A stretch of DNA of 37,889 nt from a virus. The stretch is from positions 1 to 37,889 of IMG/VR virus record IMGVR_UViG_3300047585_000028; one strand, given 5' to 3'. The notes beneath the pieces were generated by a model that was not told the DNA's origin, made no database searches, and saw only the letters and a program-made list of their open reading frames with translations. Position numbers and translations under genes: made by a program. Numbering within the stretch: the stretch's first letter is position 1; each line of letters begins with the position of its first letter. Shown here one piece after another: positions 30,232 through 37,889 of the stretch.

Positions 30232-30627
30232 TTAGTTTCCAAGCAGTGATGTGCCAGCAGTGGGAAGCATTCCCCTGCCAAAGCCGGGACCAAGCGTTGG
30301 CGAAGGCGATAAGAGCTGGGTGCCGGCCGTTCCACCAGATGGAGACGCTACGGCGGTTCTATTGATTGGCGATGCCGGAGCTCCAGAGCCCGCACTGCCA
30401 TTTGTCTGACCACCATAAAGAAGCGTGCTAGAAGCCCTCATCTGAATCTCTTGCTGAAGCTGTTGTTGAAGGGCCGTCATGGTGGCTTGATTCTGAGTGG
30501 GCGCCGCAGGAGGAGATGCCGGGGGAGTCATTCCGCCCCCACCTAAAGAGTTGGCTAGTGAATTATTTCCATTAAACACATCGCCAAATTCATTGCCAAC
30601 CTGGCTAACAACGGAATTTCCACTCAT
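30232..30627 (-). CDS. Low-complexity hypothetical protein between terminase and portal
   Basis: 131 aa, rich in Gly, Ser, Pro, Ala and Gln, with one helical part (ATMTALQQQLQQEIQMRASS). It lacks a clear Shine-Dalgarno at ATG 30627. It is probably disordered. The reading frame is clean and fits between the terminase stop and the portal start, so I take it as real. Confidence 0.6.
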   Translation of the reverse strand: MSGNSVVSQVGNEFGDVFNGNNSLANSLGGGGMTPPASPPAAPTQNQATMTALQQQLQQEIQMRASSTLLYGGQTNGSAGSGAPASPINRTAVASPSGGTAGTQLLSPSPTLGPGFGRGMLPTAGTSLLGN

Positions 30628-30649
30628 GCTGCAAATTATTCACTATTAA

Positions 30650-32218
30650 TCAATCAAAAACAATGTCCGAGTTCACGCCCTTGGCCTTGCGGTTTCCGCC
30701 AAACACAGATTTCTTCGCGGTGCGCCAATCTTTTCTAGAGATCTGGCAGTGGAATGTGACGGCCAGGGCGTCGGCGTTATCTGGCGATGGAAGGCTTCTT
30801 TTCTTCATCTTTTCCTTAGATTCAAGCTTCATCTTCTCTTCCCGGCCCATGAGCTCCCACTCCGGACCTACCAAATCTTCGCAAAGCTTTCGGTCCTCGT
30901 CGGACTCTTTTCCAAGCATCGCTCCACCCAGCCAGTCTCTCATTCTAGCCCATAGCTCTGTCCTATGGTCGTAGTACTGATCATCAGAGGCGGCCGATCC
31001 GAACTGGACCTCAAAGATCTTAAAGCCCATTTCCTTTAAGCGGTCTATGATGCCGGCACCGGCCCCTGAGTCGATAAATATTCCATCTGGATTATGCTTT
31101 TCAATAAGGTGGGCACACTTGTTTGCGACTTCCATATTGTCTGCACCCTTCATGACTACTGGAGGAATACTGCGGGCATCCCGGCCTTGTCGAAACCTGA
31201 TAACGGTTGAGTCATCTCCAAAACGCGCGGGATCGACTCCCATACATAGGGCAGCGTAATCATCGTAGCGCTCAAGTTGACGCTCATAGGCGTCAGCCAC
31301 AACTTCTCTTGAAATGAATTGCCGGTCGCCCTGCTTGGGAAACTCGCCCTTAACTTCAACGCGCGCTTCCCTGGAGTCTTCACCGTGCTTTTTAATGATT
31401 TCTTCATAGGTGTTCTGCGGGATCCCTTCTACCGTTCTGGCATCAATCTTTCTCGTTCTCCAAAACTCTCTGTGCTTGTGAAAACAATCGTAAAATGGAC
31501 CCGTGTTAGAGCGTGGGTTAGAAAACGTCAGAAAGAATTTGTAAGGAGTTTGCTCAGTGAATACGCCATCAGAGACGGTCCAGATAGGCTGTGGGATCCC
31601 GCTCGCCTCATCAAAGATTATAAGCTCACCATTCTCATTGTGAGCGCCGGCAAAGGCGTCCGGATTATCCTCATTCCAAAGCTCTCCCTTGATATACCAG
31701 TACTGAGAGTCAATCTTCCTAGCCTTCTTCATCCCGTCGCCCCACCAGGGAGCCGGGATAACGCCCTTTTGAAGCCTCTCAAACCAATAGGCATTTACAG
31801 CCATCGCTGCCCACTTGCCGATCTCTCCAAAGGTTTTATTGGTGAGCTGTGTGTCGGTATTGGCCGTGATGATGGTTGAGCTTCCAAGCTGACAAGACAT
31901 CATCCAAAGAGAAATGAAGGATACAAAGGCAGACTTTCCAGGCCCCCGGCCGGAGCTGATAGCAAGCTTATAGGTCTCGGTATCTTTACCGGCTAAGCGC
32001 CTAGCCTTATTTTCTTTAACGAACTGGGCAATGTTTAAAAGCTCTTCTTTTTGCCACTGCCTTGGACCCTTGACGCTTTCTAGGGGTGTGTTCTTTTCCC
32101 CCCAGGGAAACGCATACATCACCCAGGCGTAAGGATTATCTTTGATGTGAGGAGCAAGCATGTGCTCAATGAGCCGCTCTGTTTGCTTAGCCGCCGGTTG
32201 GTCCGCTTTCGTTGACAA
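30650..32218 (-). CDS. terL: Terminase large subunit
   Basis: 522 aa. ATPase: Walker A GRGPGKS at about 90-96, Walker B IIFDEA at 200-205 (D203/E204). Nuclease: GVDPARFGDDS with D329, GIFIDSGAG with D383, and NADALAVTF with D483, the usual acidic triad of RNase H-like terminase nucleases. It packages DNA into proheads through the portal. The start is TTG 32218, with GGGGAAG five bases upstream, and overlaps the upstream gene by 32 bases; a downstream ATG at codon 20 is the alternative. Confidence 0.95.
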   Translation of the reverse strand: MSTKADQPAAKQTERLIEHMLAPHIKDNPYAWVMYAFPWGEKNTPLESVKGPRQWQKEELLNIAQFVKENKARRLAGKDTETYKLAISSGRGPGKSAFVSFISLWMMSCQLGSSTIITANTDTQLTNKTFGEIGKWAAMAVNAYWFERLQKGVIPAPWWGDGMKKARKIDSQYWYIKGELWNEDNPDAFAGAHNENGELIIFDEASGIPQPIWTVSDGVFTEQTPYKFFLTFSNPRSNTGPFYDCFHKHREFWRTRKIDARTVEGIPQNTYEEIIKKHGEDSREARVEVKGEFPKQGDRQFISREVVADAYERQLERYDDYAALCMGVDPARFGDDSTVIRFRQGRDARSIPPVVMKGADNMEVANKCAHLIEKHNPDGIFIDSGAGAGIIDRLKEMGFKIFEVQFGSAASDDQYYDHRTELWARMRDWLGGAMLGKESDEDRKLCEDLVGPEWELMGREEKMKLESKEKMKKRSLPSPDNADALAVTFHCQISRKDWRTAKKSVFGGNRKAKGVNSDIVFD

Positions 32219-32480
32219 TGATCTTCCCCGCCTTGACGTTTTCTTCGTGTGCTAAGATCTCTGCCTTATGATCATGACACCACCTTAGAGCATCTTTCCA
32301 GTCATGGCCCTTAAAAGCAATAAGGTGTGCGAATTGAAACAGGAGCGGGTAGGGCTCAAGCTTTTTAAAGAGTGCCACATAATCGATAGAGATCTGCTGG
32401 CCCCGGAAATACTCGTCAATGGCCACTTTGCAGCGCTCAATCTGGATCTCTAGCTTTACGTCATCTTCTGTAAGGATCAT
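32187..32480 (-). CDS. Hypothetical protein upstream of terminase, 97 aa
   Basis: Starts with ATGA overlapping the upstream stop, after GAAGAGA. Helical and charged, with a Trp/His-rich part (FKGHDWKDALRWCHDHKAEI, about 57-76). It occupies the place where some phages have their small terminase, but I see no HTH and cannot call it that. It is probably translated together with the terminase it overlaps. Confidence 0.65.
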   Translation of the reverse strand: MILTEDDVKLEIQIERCKVAIDEYFRGQQISIDYVALFKKLEPYPLLFQFAHLIAFKGHDWKDALRWCHDHKAEILAHEENVKAGKIIVNESGPTGG

Positions 32481-32752
32481 GTCTCTTCGAAGATGTGAAC
32501 CATTCGAGAGCCAACCTCAGCTTTGTGCTCGAAGCTTCCTACATAGCTGGTCTTGTTCATCCGGTCTGAAATATCCTTACCCGCACCAACCATCACAAAG
32601 ATCCGCTCCATAGAGCGCTGGGTTGGATCGATGAGTGCCCAAAACCCCGGTCTATCGCCAACCAGTCCAAAGTGCAGGATCTCAGCATTAAAGGGAACAT
32701 CCAGTCTCTGCATGGGCTCTATCAAAAGATCAAAGCGTTTAATGATCTTCAT
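32477..32752 (-). CDS. DUF7352-like small protein
   Basis: 91 aa. MKIIKRFDLLIEP, then LDVPFNAEILHFGL and FWALIDP, then RIFVMVGAGKDI: this order of beta strands (P-x-x-A-x-I-L-H, W-A-L-x-D, G-x-G) resembles the small DUF7352 family common in phage genomes, whose function is unknown. It overlaps both neighbours by four bases (ATGA) and is embedded between the radical SAM gene and the terminase. Confidence 0.65.
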   Translation of the reverse strand: MKIIKRFDLLIEPMQRLDVPFNAEILHFGLVGDRPGFWALIDPTQRSMERIFVMVGAGKDISDRMNKTSYVGSFEHKAEVGSRMVHIFEET

Positions 32753-33882
32753 ATGAAGTTCAGATGCTCTGGCTTTTTGCCAAAAGGTTTCGCCACCGCA
32801 GCCCCCTTTTTAATGCCGTCCAAATACTCATTAACCTTGTGTTGCAAACAAATGGATCCACACATGCTCTGAGCATTGAAGTTCTCAGAAGCCAAATAGT
32901 TCACTACTTCCCAGTAGCGTTCTCCCTGGACCATTTCTTTAAAGCTCTCGTTAACGATGTTCCCAACGTGGAACTTTTTATATTGCTCGTTGAATAACAT
33001 CCCACAAGGAGCAACAAGCCCTGACCCAGAGATTTGTAAGAGGAAGGGTGGGCCATAGCACCTTTGATAGGAGCGTTTGCCCTTATCTCCAATCTTTGAC
33101 CATTTCGCACTAACTTGATACGCGTCCGTTGAGAGCGCTTCGGCTTCGTGCAAGACTTTGTATAATTCTTCATACCCTTCATAATTGACTCCTAGTGAAC
33201 CATCCTCGTCATCCGAGCAATGTTTAATTACTAAATAATCAGGTCCCAGCTCTTTTCCAAGCCGGGCAAGCGGCATGATCTGATCGCCAAACTCTGGCAT
33301 CAATACCATCTGGAGGCCAATGGTGCAAGAAAGGTTTAGCTCCTTCTTAACCCGAACCATTGTTCTAATGTTTTCACACACCTTCTCAAAAAATCCTTCA
33401 CGCACACCCATAATCTCTTGATAGCGCTTTGATTCGCCGGCCGTGATGTTATAGCGAAAATAAGTAAGGTGTGGGAGTATTGCTCTAATTCGGTCTTCGT
33501 CCAATAGATAGCCATTGGACCCAGACGCCATCGATATCCCTTTTGAAGCTCCGTACTGAATGGTGTGAACATAAGCCGGATTAAGAGTAGACTCGCCGTC
33601 AGATACAAGAGAAATTCCACGAACCCCAAGCTCAGCGGCGTCATCAATAAACCTCGTCATCACGTCTTTGGTAATCTTATAGCCCTGGTTGGTTTGCAAA
33701 ATGGCGTAGCAAAACTTACAGGCATAGTTGCATGTCTGCGTCAAAGCAAGATCAATGGTTATCGGTGCAATTCTCTCACCCCGCAGCCAGGCCTCAACGC
33801 GGTCATTGTGCCAGCCGATCTTTGTGCCATCGAGAATAAGCTTTTGAGTCAGGTCTGTGGCGAGGCTGGTGGGTTTTTCCAA
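32749..33882 (-). CDS. Radical SAM/SPASM-type enzyme
   Basis: 377 aa. C51, C55 and C58 (TCNYACKFC) are the CX3CX2C motif that holds the [4Fe-4S] cluster for SAM cleavage. SDGESTLNP near 93-101 is the GE motif. The C-terminus has further cysteines (RCYGPPF, PCGML, MCGSIC) as in SPASM-type domains with auxiliary clusters. The substrate is unknown; SPASM enzymes often modify peptides, while its sugar-gene neighbours suggest a sugar or surface-glycan substrate. The TTG start at 33882 follows AAAGGA and is embedded in the preceding gene by 34 bases. Confidence 0.88.
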   Translation of the reverse strand: MEKPTSLATDLTQKLILDGTKIGWHNDRVEAWLRGERIAPITIDLALTQTCNYACKFCYAILQTNQGYKITKDVMTRFIDDAAELGVRGISLVSDGESTLNPAYVHTIQYGASKGISMASGSNGYLLDEDRIRAILPHLTYFRYNITAGESKRYQEIMGVREGFFEKVCENIRTMVRVKKELNLSCTIGLQMVLMPEFGDQIMPLARLGKELGPDYLVIKHCSDDEDGSLGVNYEGYEELYKVLHEAEALSTDAYQVSAKWSKIGDKGKRSYQRCYGPPFLLQISGSGLVAPCGMLFNEQYKKFHVGNIVNESFKEMVQGERYWEVVNYLASENFNAQSMCGSICLQHKVNEYLDGIKKGAAVAKPFGKKPEHLNFI

Positions 33883-34163
33883 AGCACATTCCTTTGCTTT
33901 CGTTTGTTCTTATCCTCAAGCGGCTCAAGCCTTAAGTCAATCGGCCGCTTTTCCATGAGCTGTAACATCCGCTCTAGCTTTATCATATTCCTGCCAAAGT
34001 CAGGATGATTAGGGCTCTGGTCATATTCCAGCATCCACCTAAACCCCTTTGTGTGGATAATCTTTACGTCATCCTGAAGGCCTAAAAGCTTGCAGCATTC
34101 TTTTAGAGACTGCTGATGCCTTTCGTTTCGCTCTTCTAAGATCTGAGCACTTTCCTCACGCAT
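33849..34163 (-). CDS. Hypothetical protein between aminotransferase and radical SAM genes
   Basis: 104 aa, charged and helical at the start (MREESAQILEERNERHQQSL), with FRWMLEYDQSPNHPDFGRNM in the middle and a basic C-terminus. It overlaps the aminotransferase stop by eight bases and the radical SAM start by 34. It is not recognised. The close overlap on both sides suggests it belongs to the same pathway. Confidence 0.65.
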   Translation of the reverse strand: MREESAQILEERNERHQQSLKECCKLLGLQDDVKIIHTKGFRWMLEYDQSPNHPDFGRNMIKLERMLQLMEKRPIDLRLEPLEDKNKRKQRNVLWKNPPASPQT

Positions 34164-35268
34164 GCATAAACTCTCTCACCTTATCAATCGCAAAGTCTTG
34201 CTCTTCGCGAGAAAGGTGCTCATCCACCGGCAAGCTTACCACCCGGCCGGCCTGCTTATAGGCCACCGGGAAGTTTTCCCTAGAATATCCCATGTGCTCT
34301 AAGACTCCCTGAAGTGGGATCGGATAGTGGACCTTTGCCTCAATCTCGTTGTGGTTTAGGAATTTGACCAGATCATTTCTGATCATCTGGTCTACCTCAA
34401 ACATGTAGAGATGAAAACACTGCTTAACATGGAGCCTGCGGGGGGCGATGTAGATTCCTTCAATGGCATTAAGCTTTGAATCGTAGTAAAGAGCATTCTC
34501 CCGGCGCCTGCCGGTGGTCTGCCTCGTCTCACCGATCAGATAGTTTCCAACAATGGCCTGAAGGCTATCAAGCCTTGAATTGCATCCAAAGCCTGCAATC
34601 TCATCCCGGTTCTTTAGGCCGTGATTTCGATATAGCCTGATCTTATCGTAAAGGGCCTTGTCGTTGGTAGCGATCATTCCTCCGTCACCCCAGACATTCA
34701 GATTCTTTAGCGGGTGAAGCGAGAAGGCTCCCGTTGCGCCAAAGGTGCCGGCATATTTTCCCTTGTATTCCGCAAGCACTCCCTGACAGGCGTCTTCGAC
34801 TACGGGAATGCCGTGTTTGTTTGCCACATACATAACCTGATCCATTTCGACCGGCTCTCCAGTGAAATGGACTGGCACAATGGCCTTTGTTCTTGGAGTG
34901 ATGGCTTCTTCGAGAAGATCAGCGTCCATTGTGTACCAAGGTGCCATGTCAATAAAACTAGGAGTAGCAAATAGCTCATCGACCGCCCCAGCAGAAGCCA
35001 CAAAGGTGTTTGCTGCTGTAATGACCTCATCCCCAGGCCTAACGCCAACAGCCCGCAGGCCCAGTTTAATAGCGTCAGTCCCGTTAGCAACACCAATAGC
35101 ATACTTGGCTCCAATGAGTTGAGCGAACTTCTCTTCAAACTCCTCAACCATAGGTCCTAGCGTAAACTGTCCATTGGTTAAAAGAGCTTTCATGTTTTCA
35201 TAAATCGGATGGCCTGGCTCCAGGCATCCTTCAAACTTCTGCGGCAGATAGCTATAGCGGACCTTCAC
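34156..35268 (-). CDS. DegT/DnrJ/EryC1/StrS-family aminotransferase
   Basis: 370 aa; GTG at 35268 with AAGGAG upstream, overlapping the epimerase stop. GTDAIKLGL (63-71) binds PLP phosphate, VVEDACQG has D159 and Q162, and FSLHPLKNLNVWGDGG carries the PLP lysine K188. These enzymes transfer an amino group from glutamate to a nucleotide-linked ketosugar, giving amino sugars such as perosamine, viosamine or 4-amino-4-deoxyarabinose. Here the ketosugar could come from one of the two adjacent NAD-dependent enzymes. All catalytic residues are present. Confidence 0.92.
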   Translation of the reverse strand: MKVRYSYLPQKFEGCLEPGHPIYENMKALLTNGQFTLGPMVEEFEEKFAQLIGAKYAIGVANGTDAIKLGLRAVGVRPGDEVITAANTFVASAGAVDELFATPSFIDMAPWYTMDADLLEEAITPRTKAIVPVHFTGEPVEMDQVMYVANKHGIPVVEDACQGVLAEYKGKYAGTFGATGAFSLHPLKNLNVWGDGGMIATNDKALYDKIRLYRNHGLKNRDEIAGFGCNSRLDSLQAIVGNYLIGETRQTTGRRRENALYYDSKLNAIEGIYIAPRRLHVKQCFHLYMFEVDQMIRNDLVKFLNHNEIEAKVHYPIPLQGVLEHMGYSRENFPVAYKQAGRVVSLPVDEHLSREEQDFAIDKVREFMHA

Positions 35269-36224
35269 AAACCCAGCTCCTTCATTTGCTTGATATTGCT
35301 ATAGATGGGATTATTCATCGGGTCCTTCAGGTTTGGCAAATTGAATTGAATGCTTTGAATGGCCGTGGCGATTTCGTGCGCAGGAGCAAAGCCAGCCTCC
35401 ATAATTTTATCTGAGTTAACGCGGTAAGATCTAGTGTCTAGAGTCTTTTCGAAGCTCATGACGGCCTGTTGGTCAATTAATGCCCTTACGGTTGTCCCAA
35501 TTTCTATAAGGCTTAGATTCTCAAAGCCAACATTAAAGATCTGCTGATCAATAGCCCTCTCGTCAGCATTTAGAATAAAATCATAAGCCCCTACCATGTC
35601 CAAGATATTTATGTTGGGTCTCGTCTGATCTCCACCAAATATCCGAATGTGCCTATTGACCAGGGCCTGGATCGTTAGGATGTTCACCACCAAATCAAGC
35701 CTCATTCTTGGCGCATATCCACAAACAGTAGCAGGCCTTAAAATTGTCCAAACGCCGCCCATGCCGTAGGTTTGAAGCTCAATCTCACAGGCAAGCTTAT
35801 ATTTAGAATAATAGGTAAGTGGATTCTTTTGAGTGTCTTCGGTCACCTGCTTAAGATCAGAAACGCCATAGACGCTTGAAGAGGAGGCATAAATGAACCG
35901 GCCAACGTTCTTTTCTTGAAGAATCGTGAGCATGTCTTTAAAGCAAGCAAAGTTGATGCTTCTTCCTAGATCAGGATTCATATCAAAACTTGGATCATTG
36001 CTCACGCAGGCTAGGTGTATCACTGCGTCTTGGCCACTAAAGGCTGTTCTTAGGGTAGCCCTGCTTCTAATATCACCCACTAGTTTTCGAAGGTTTGGAT
36101 GTGCAGCAAGATGGTCGCCAAACCAGAAGGTGTCTAGGACCGTTACTTCGTGCCCCTTTTGTAATAGGATGGGAGAGAGAGCTGAACCCACATAGCCGGC
36201 CCCTCCAGTAATACAGATTTTCAT
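35265..36224 (-). CDS. NAD-dependent nucleotide-sugar epimerase/dehydratase
   Basis: 319 aa extended-SDR protein. GGAGYVGS at 7-14 is the NAD-binding glycine motif; VIHLACVSND follows; IYASSSSVYG gives the catalytic Ser; Y139-x-x-x-K143 (TYYSKYK) is the active-site pair. ILRPATVCGYAPRMR and LDMVGAYDFIL complete the family pattern. Enzymes of this class oxidise and epimerise, reduce or dehydrate nucleotide sugars; exact substrate unknown. Start and stop overlap both neighbours by four bases. Confidence 0.9.
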   Translation of the reverse strand: MKICITGGAGYVGSALSPILLQKGHEVTVLDTFWFGDHLAAHPNLRKLVGDIRSRATLRTAFSGQDAVIHLACVSNDPSFDMNPDLGRSINFACFKDMLTILQEKNVGRFIYASSSSVYGVSDLKQVTEDTQKNPLTYYSKYKLACEIELQTYGMGGVWTILRPATVCGYAPRMRLDLVVNILTIQALVNRHIRIFGGDQTRPNINILDMVGAYDFILNADERAIDQQIFNVGFENLSLIEIGTTVRALIDQQAVMSFEKTLDTRSYRVNSDKIMEAGFAPAHEIATAIQSIQFNLPNLKDPMNNPIYSNIKQMKELGL

Positions 36225-37222
36225 AAGTGTTTAAACCAAATTTCCGTAGCCTTTGCGATTGTCTCTGGAGTCCATAGAGGAGCGTCTTTGTAGTCATCGA
36301 GATGCCTGCGCAATTCTAAAACACCATCCTCAATCGCCATTGTGGAATACCAGCCTAGCATATCTTCAATGGCCTTTGTGTCGGCAAGAGTGACATCTGG
36401 TTCACCCGGCCGCTTAGGGATATGAATCGTGTTTCCCCCCAGTAGCTTTGCTAGATAATTGATCTTTACGGTTCGTCTGCTACCTACGTTTAGCGCCAGG
36501 CCGCTATAGTTTGAATTAGCGGCCCTTACGAAGGCATCCACCACATCGGTCACATACGTGAAGTCCCGCTCCTGATTGCCGTCTCCAACAACCGTAAGAG
36601 GCTTTCCATGAGCTAGTTGAGAAAGAAAAGTGCCAAACACAGCGCCGTAAGTGCCATTAGTCCGAGCTCTAGGACCATACACGTTGAAAAGACGGAGCGA
36701 GAGAGCAGGTAGCTTGTAAACCTTTGTCCAATGCATGACATACTGTTCTCCTATATATTTGGTTAAGGCATAAGGATACATGGGCCTTAATTCGGCCGTC
36801 TCTGATGTGGGAAATTTGTCTGGAATGCCGTAGCAAGATGATGAGGCTGCGTAGATGAATCTCTTGGCCCCAAGTGTTCTGGCGGCCTGAAGAACAGATA
36901 TTGTTCCCGTTACGTTAGTGTAATGATAGTCAACCGGCCTTTCAATGGACGGCACAATGTCGGCCTTGGCAGCAAGATGAAAAATCCAGTCAACCTTAGA
37001 CAATTCCGCATAGGACATCTGGTGAATCCAGCGCTTCAAATCCCCTGTGACCGAGCAGCCTTCCATAAAAAGAAACCGTGGCGACAGGATGCAAGCCTTT
37101 AGGTTCTTTAGACTGCCGCCGGAGAGATCATCAAGCCCAACCACCTCATGGCCATCAGCAATAAGCCTCTCGCAAAGGTGGCTCCCGATAAAGCCTGCGG
37201 CTCCAGTCACTAAACACTTCAC
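36221..37222 (-). CDS. UDP-glucose 4-epimerase-like NAD-dependent enzyme
   Basis: 333 aa from GTG 37222, chosen because it lies just after AGGTGAT and starts directly at the first beta strand; a TTG ten codons earlier (37252) is also possible. GAAGFIGSH at 7-15 binds NAD, YAASSSCYG has the catalytic Ser region, and Y151-A-L-T-K155 is the YxxxK pair. RLFNVYGPRA and GDGNQERDFTYVTDVVDAF are typical of GalE/WbpP-like epimerases. It is the first gene of the late operon, about 50 bases from the divergent isomerase gene. Confidence 0.9.
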   Translation of the reverse strand: MKCLVTGAAGFIGSHLCERLIADGHEVVGLDDLSGGSLKNLKACILSPRFLFMEGCSVTGDLKRWIHQMSYAELSKVDWIFHLAAKADIVPSIERPVDYHYTNVTGTISVLQAARTLGAKRFIYAASSSCYGIPDKFPTSETAELRPMYPYALTKYIGEQYVMHWTKVYKLPALSLRLFNVYGPRARTNGTYGAVFGTFLSQLAHGKPLTVVGDGNQERDFTYVTDVVDAFVRAANSNYSGLALNVGSRRTVKINYLAKLLGGNTIHIPKRPGEPDVTLADTKAIEDMLGWYSTMAIEDGVLELRRHLDDYKDAPLWTPETIAKATEIWFKHL

Positions 37223-37240
37223 GTCATCACCTGATTCCTT

Positions 37241-37269
37241 TTGACTTATCAATCCACCGTGTCGTTAAT
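37241..37269 (+). promoter_or_regulatory. Candidate promoter for the SIS-domain gene
   Basis: TTGACT (37241-37246) and GTTAAT (37264-37269) are 17 bases apart, matching consensus at five and four positions. The ATG follows five bases after the -10, so the transcript would be leaderless or nearly so. No Shine-Dalgarno precedes this ATG. Confidence 0.35.
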
Positions 37270-37274
37270 TTGTT

Positions 37275-37889
37275 ATGGCAAACGATATCCGCGATCGCAA
37301 CCAATATTTTAAGCACGAAGAGATCCACGCGTATTTAAAGCAATACACTGGAGCCCTGGCTAACGCACTAAACAAAGTTGACTACGATGAGCTCCAAAGA
37401 GCCAAAGATCTTATGAGGATAACTCAGGCTAGAAATGGCCGGATCTTCGTAGGCGGCAACGGCGGATCTGCGGCTATCGCGGATCACCTGACTTGTGATT
37501 TTGTAAAGGGAACATACTCTGAAAAAAGACCAGCCCTTAACGTCCAATCCTTAGTTGGAAATCAAGCACTTCTTACGGCCATAGCCAACGATCTTGGGTA
37601 TGAGCACATCTTCTCCTGGCAGCTCTTGGCCGCAAGAGTCTGTGGAAACGATCTTCTAATCCTTATTTCTTCATCTGGTAATTCAGCCAACATAATCGAT
37701 GCCACAACAGTGGCCCAATCCAGGGGGTGCCCAGTAATCGGTCTTACTGGCTTTGATGGTGGAATGCTTCATAAACTAGCAAATTCCAAGCTCCATGTGC
37801 CATTTAATAACTACGGCATCGTTGAGGATTGTCACCAGGCTATCATGCACATTTTAGCTCAATTCAACTACCAGAGTTACCATGCTAAA
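37275..37889 (+). CDS. gmhA: GmhA-like phosphosugar (heptose) isomerase, open at window edge
   Basis: 205 codons visible, no stop, so the C-terminus may be incomplete; E. coli GmhA has 192 aa, so little is missing. SIS domain: VGGNGGSAAIADHL (59-72), ILISSSGNSANIIDA (129-143), and a VEDCHQAIMHIL segment (183-194) that holds the catalytic Glu and His of GmhA. GmhA converts sedoheptulose 7-phosphate to heptose 7-phosphate, the first step to ADP- or GDP-heptose. It is transcribed away from the sugar cassette but only about 50 bases from it. Confidence 0.85.
   Translation, partial: MANDIRDRNQYFKHEEIHAYLKQYTGALANALNKVDYDELQRAKDLMRITQARNGRIFVGGNGGSAAIADHLTCDFVKGTYSEKRPALNVQSLVGNQALLTAIANDLGYEHIFSWQLLAARVCGNDLLILISSSGNSANIIDATTVAQSRGCPVIGLTGFDGGMLHKLANSKLHVPFNNYGIVEDCHQAIMHILAQFNYQSYHAK

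Noticed and set aside
32187-32480. Small terminase by position
   Set aside because: No HTH or small-terminase pattern is visible; left as unknown.
32960-32976. Second parS-like site (TGTTCCCAACGTGGAAC)
   Set aside because: Arms match but two extra bases break the CACGTG core, so spacing and symmetry differ from parS.

Overview
The window is most of a tailed-phage genome whose virion genes follow the order of a T7-like podovirus. The minus strand encodes, in order, large terminase, portal, scaffold, capsid, two tail-tube/nozzle proteins, four internal or ejection proteins, a tail fibre and a lysis block. The T7-type virion, the spanin-like lysis genes and the heptose and nucleotide-sugar genes point to a Gram-negative host. 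No integrase, DNA polymerase, primase, helicase or phage RNA polymerase is recognisable here, and the window cuts genes at both ends, so replication genes may lie outside it.

Layout. (1) 1-3589, mainly minus strand: a gene ending in a 12-bp repeat array, a small basic protein, a ParB-like protein and several small unknowns, with a candidate promoter/operator near 3321-3380 and an internal terminator near 2650. (2) 3590-4140: a non-coding divergent region with a 40-bp tandem repeat and two palindromes. (3) 4141-4971, plus strand: one 105-aa unknown and three very small proteins. (4) 5271-5786, minus strand: a terminase-small-subunit-like HTH protein. (5) 5929-8742, plus strand: two clear glycosyltransferases, a third glycosyltransferase-like protein and a small partner. 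(6) 8729-9441, minus strand: a RusA-like resolvase and two small unknowns. (7) 9898-10948, plus strand: an ERF-type annealing protein and a small partner. (8) 10945-37222, minus strand: one long late operon. It is entered through a sugar cassette (two NAD-dependent epimerases, a DegT-type aminotransferase, a radical SAM/SPASM enzyme), then runs through DNA packaging, head, tail, ejection, fibre and lysis genes. (9) 37275 to the end, plus strand: a GmhA-like SIS-domain isomerase, open at the window edge.

How the parts fit. The ERF and RusA proteins suggest recombination-dependent replication or repair. The sugar cassette plus the glycosyltransferases suggest that the phage makes and transfers a dedicated, probably amino- or heptose-type sugar, onto host surface glycan or virion protein. 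This target is inference. The most unusual points are: a perfect 16-bp parS-like palindrome inside a glycosyltransferase-like gene in a window that also encodes a ParB-like protein; the radical SAM/aminotransferase/epimerase cassette at the head of the late operon; possible leaderless starts for two carbohydrate genes; and several unexplained regulatory repeats in the 3.3-5.2 kb region.
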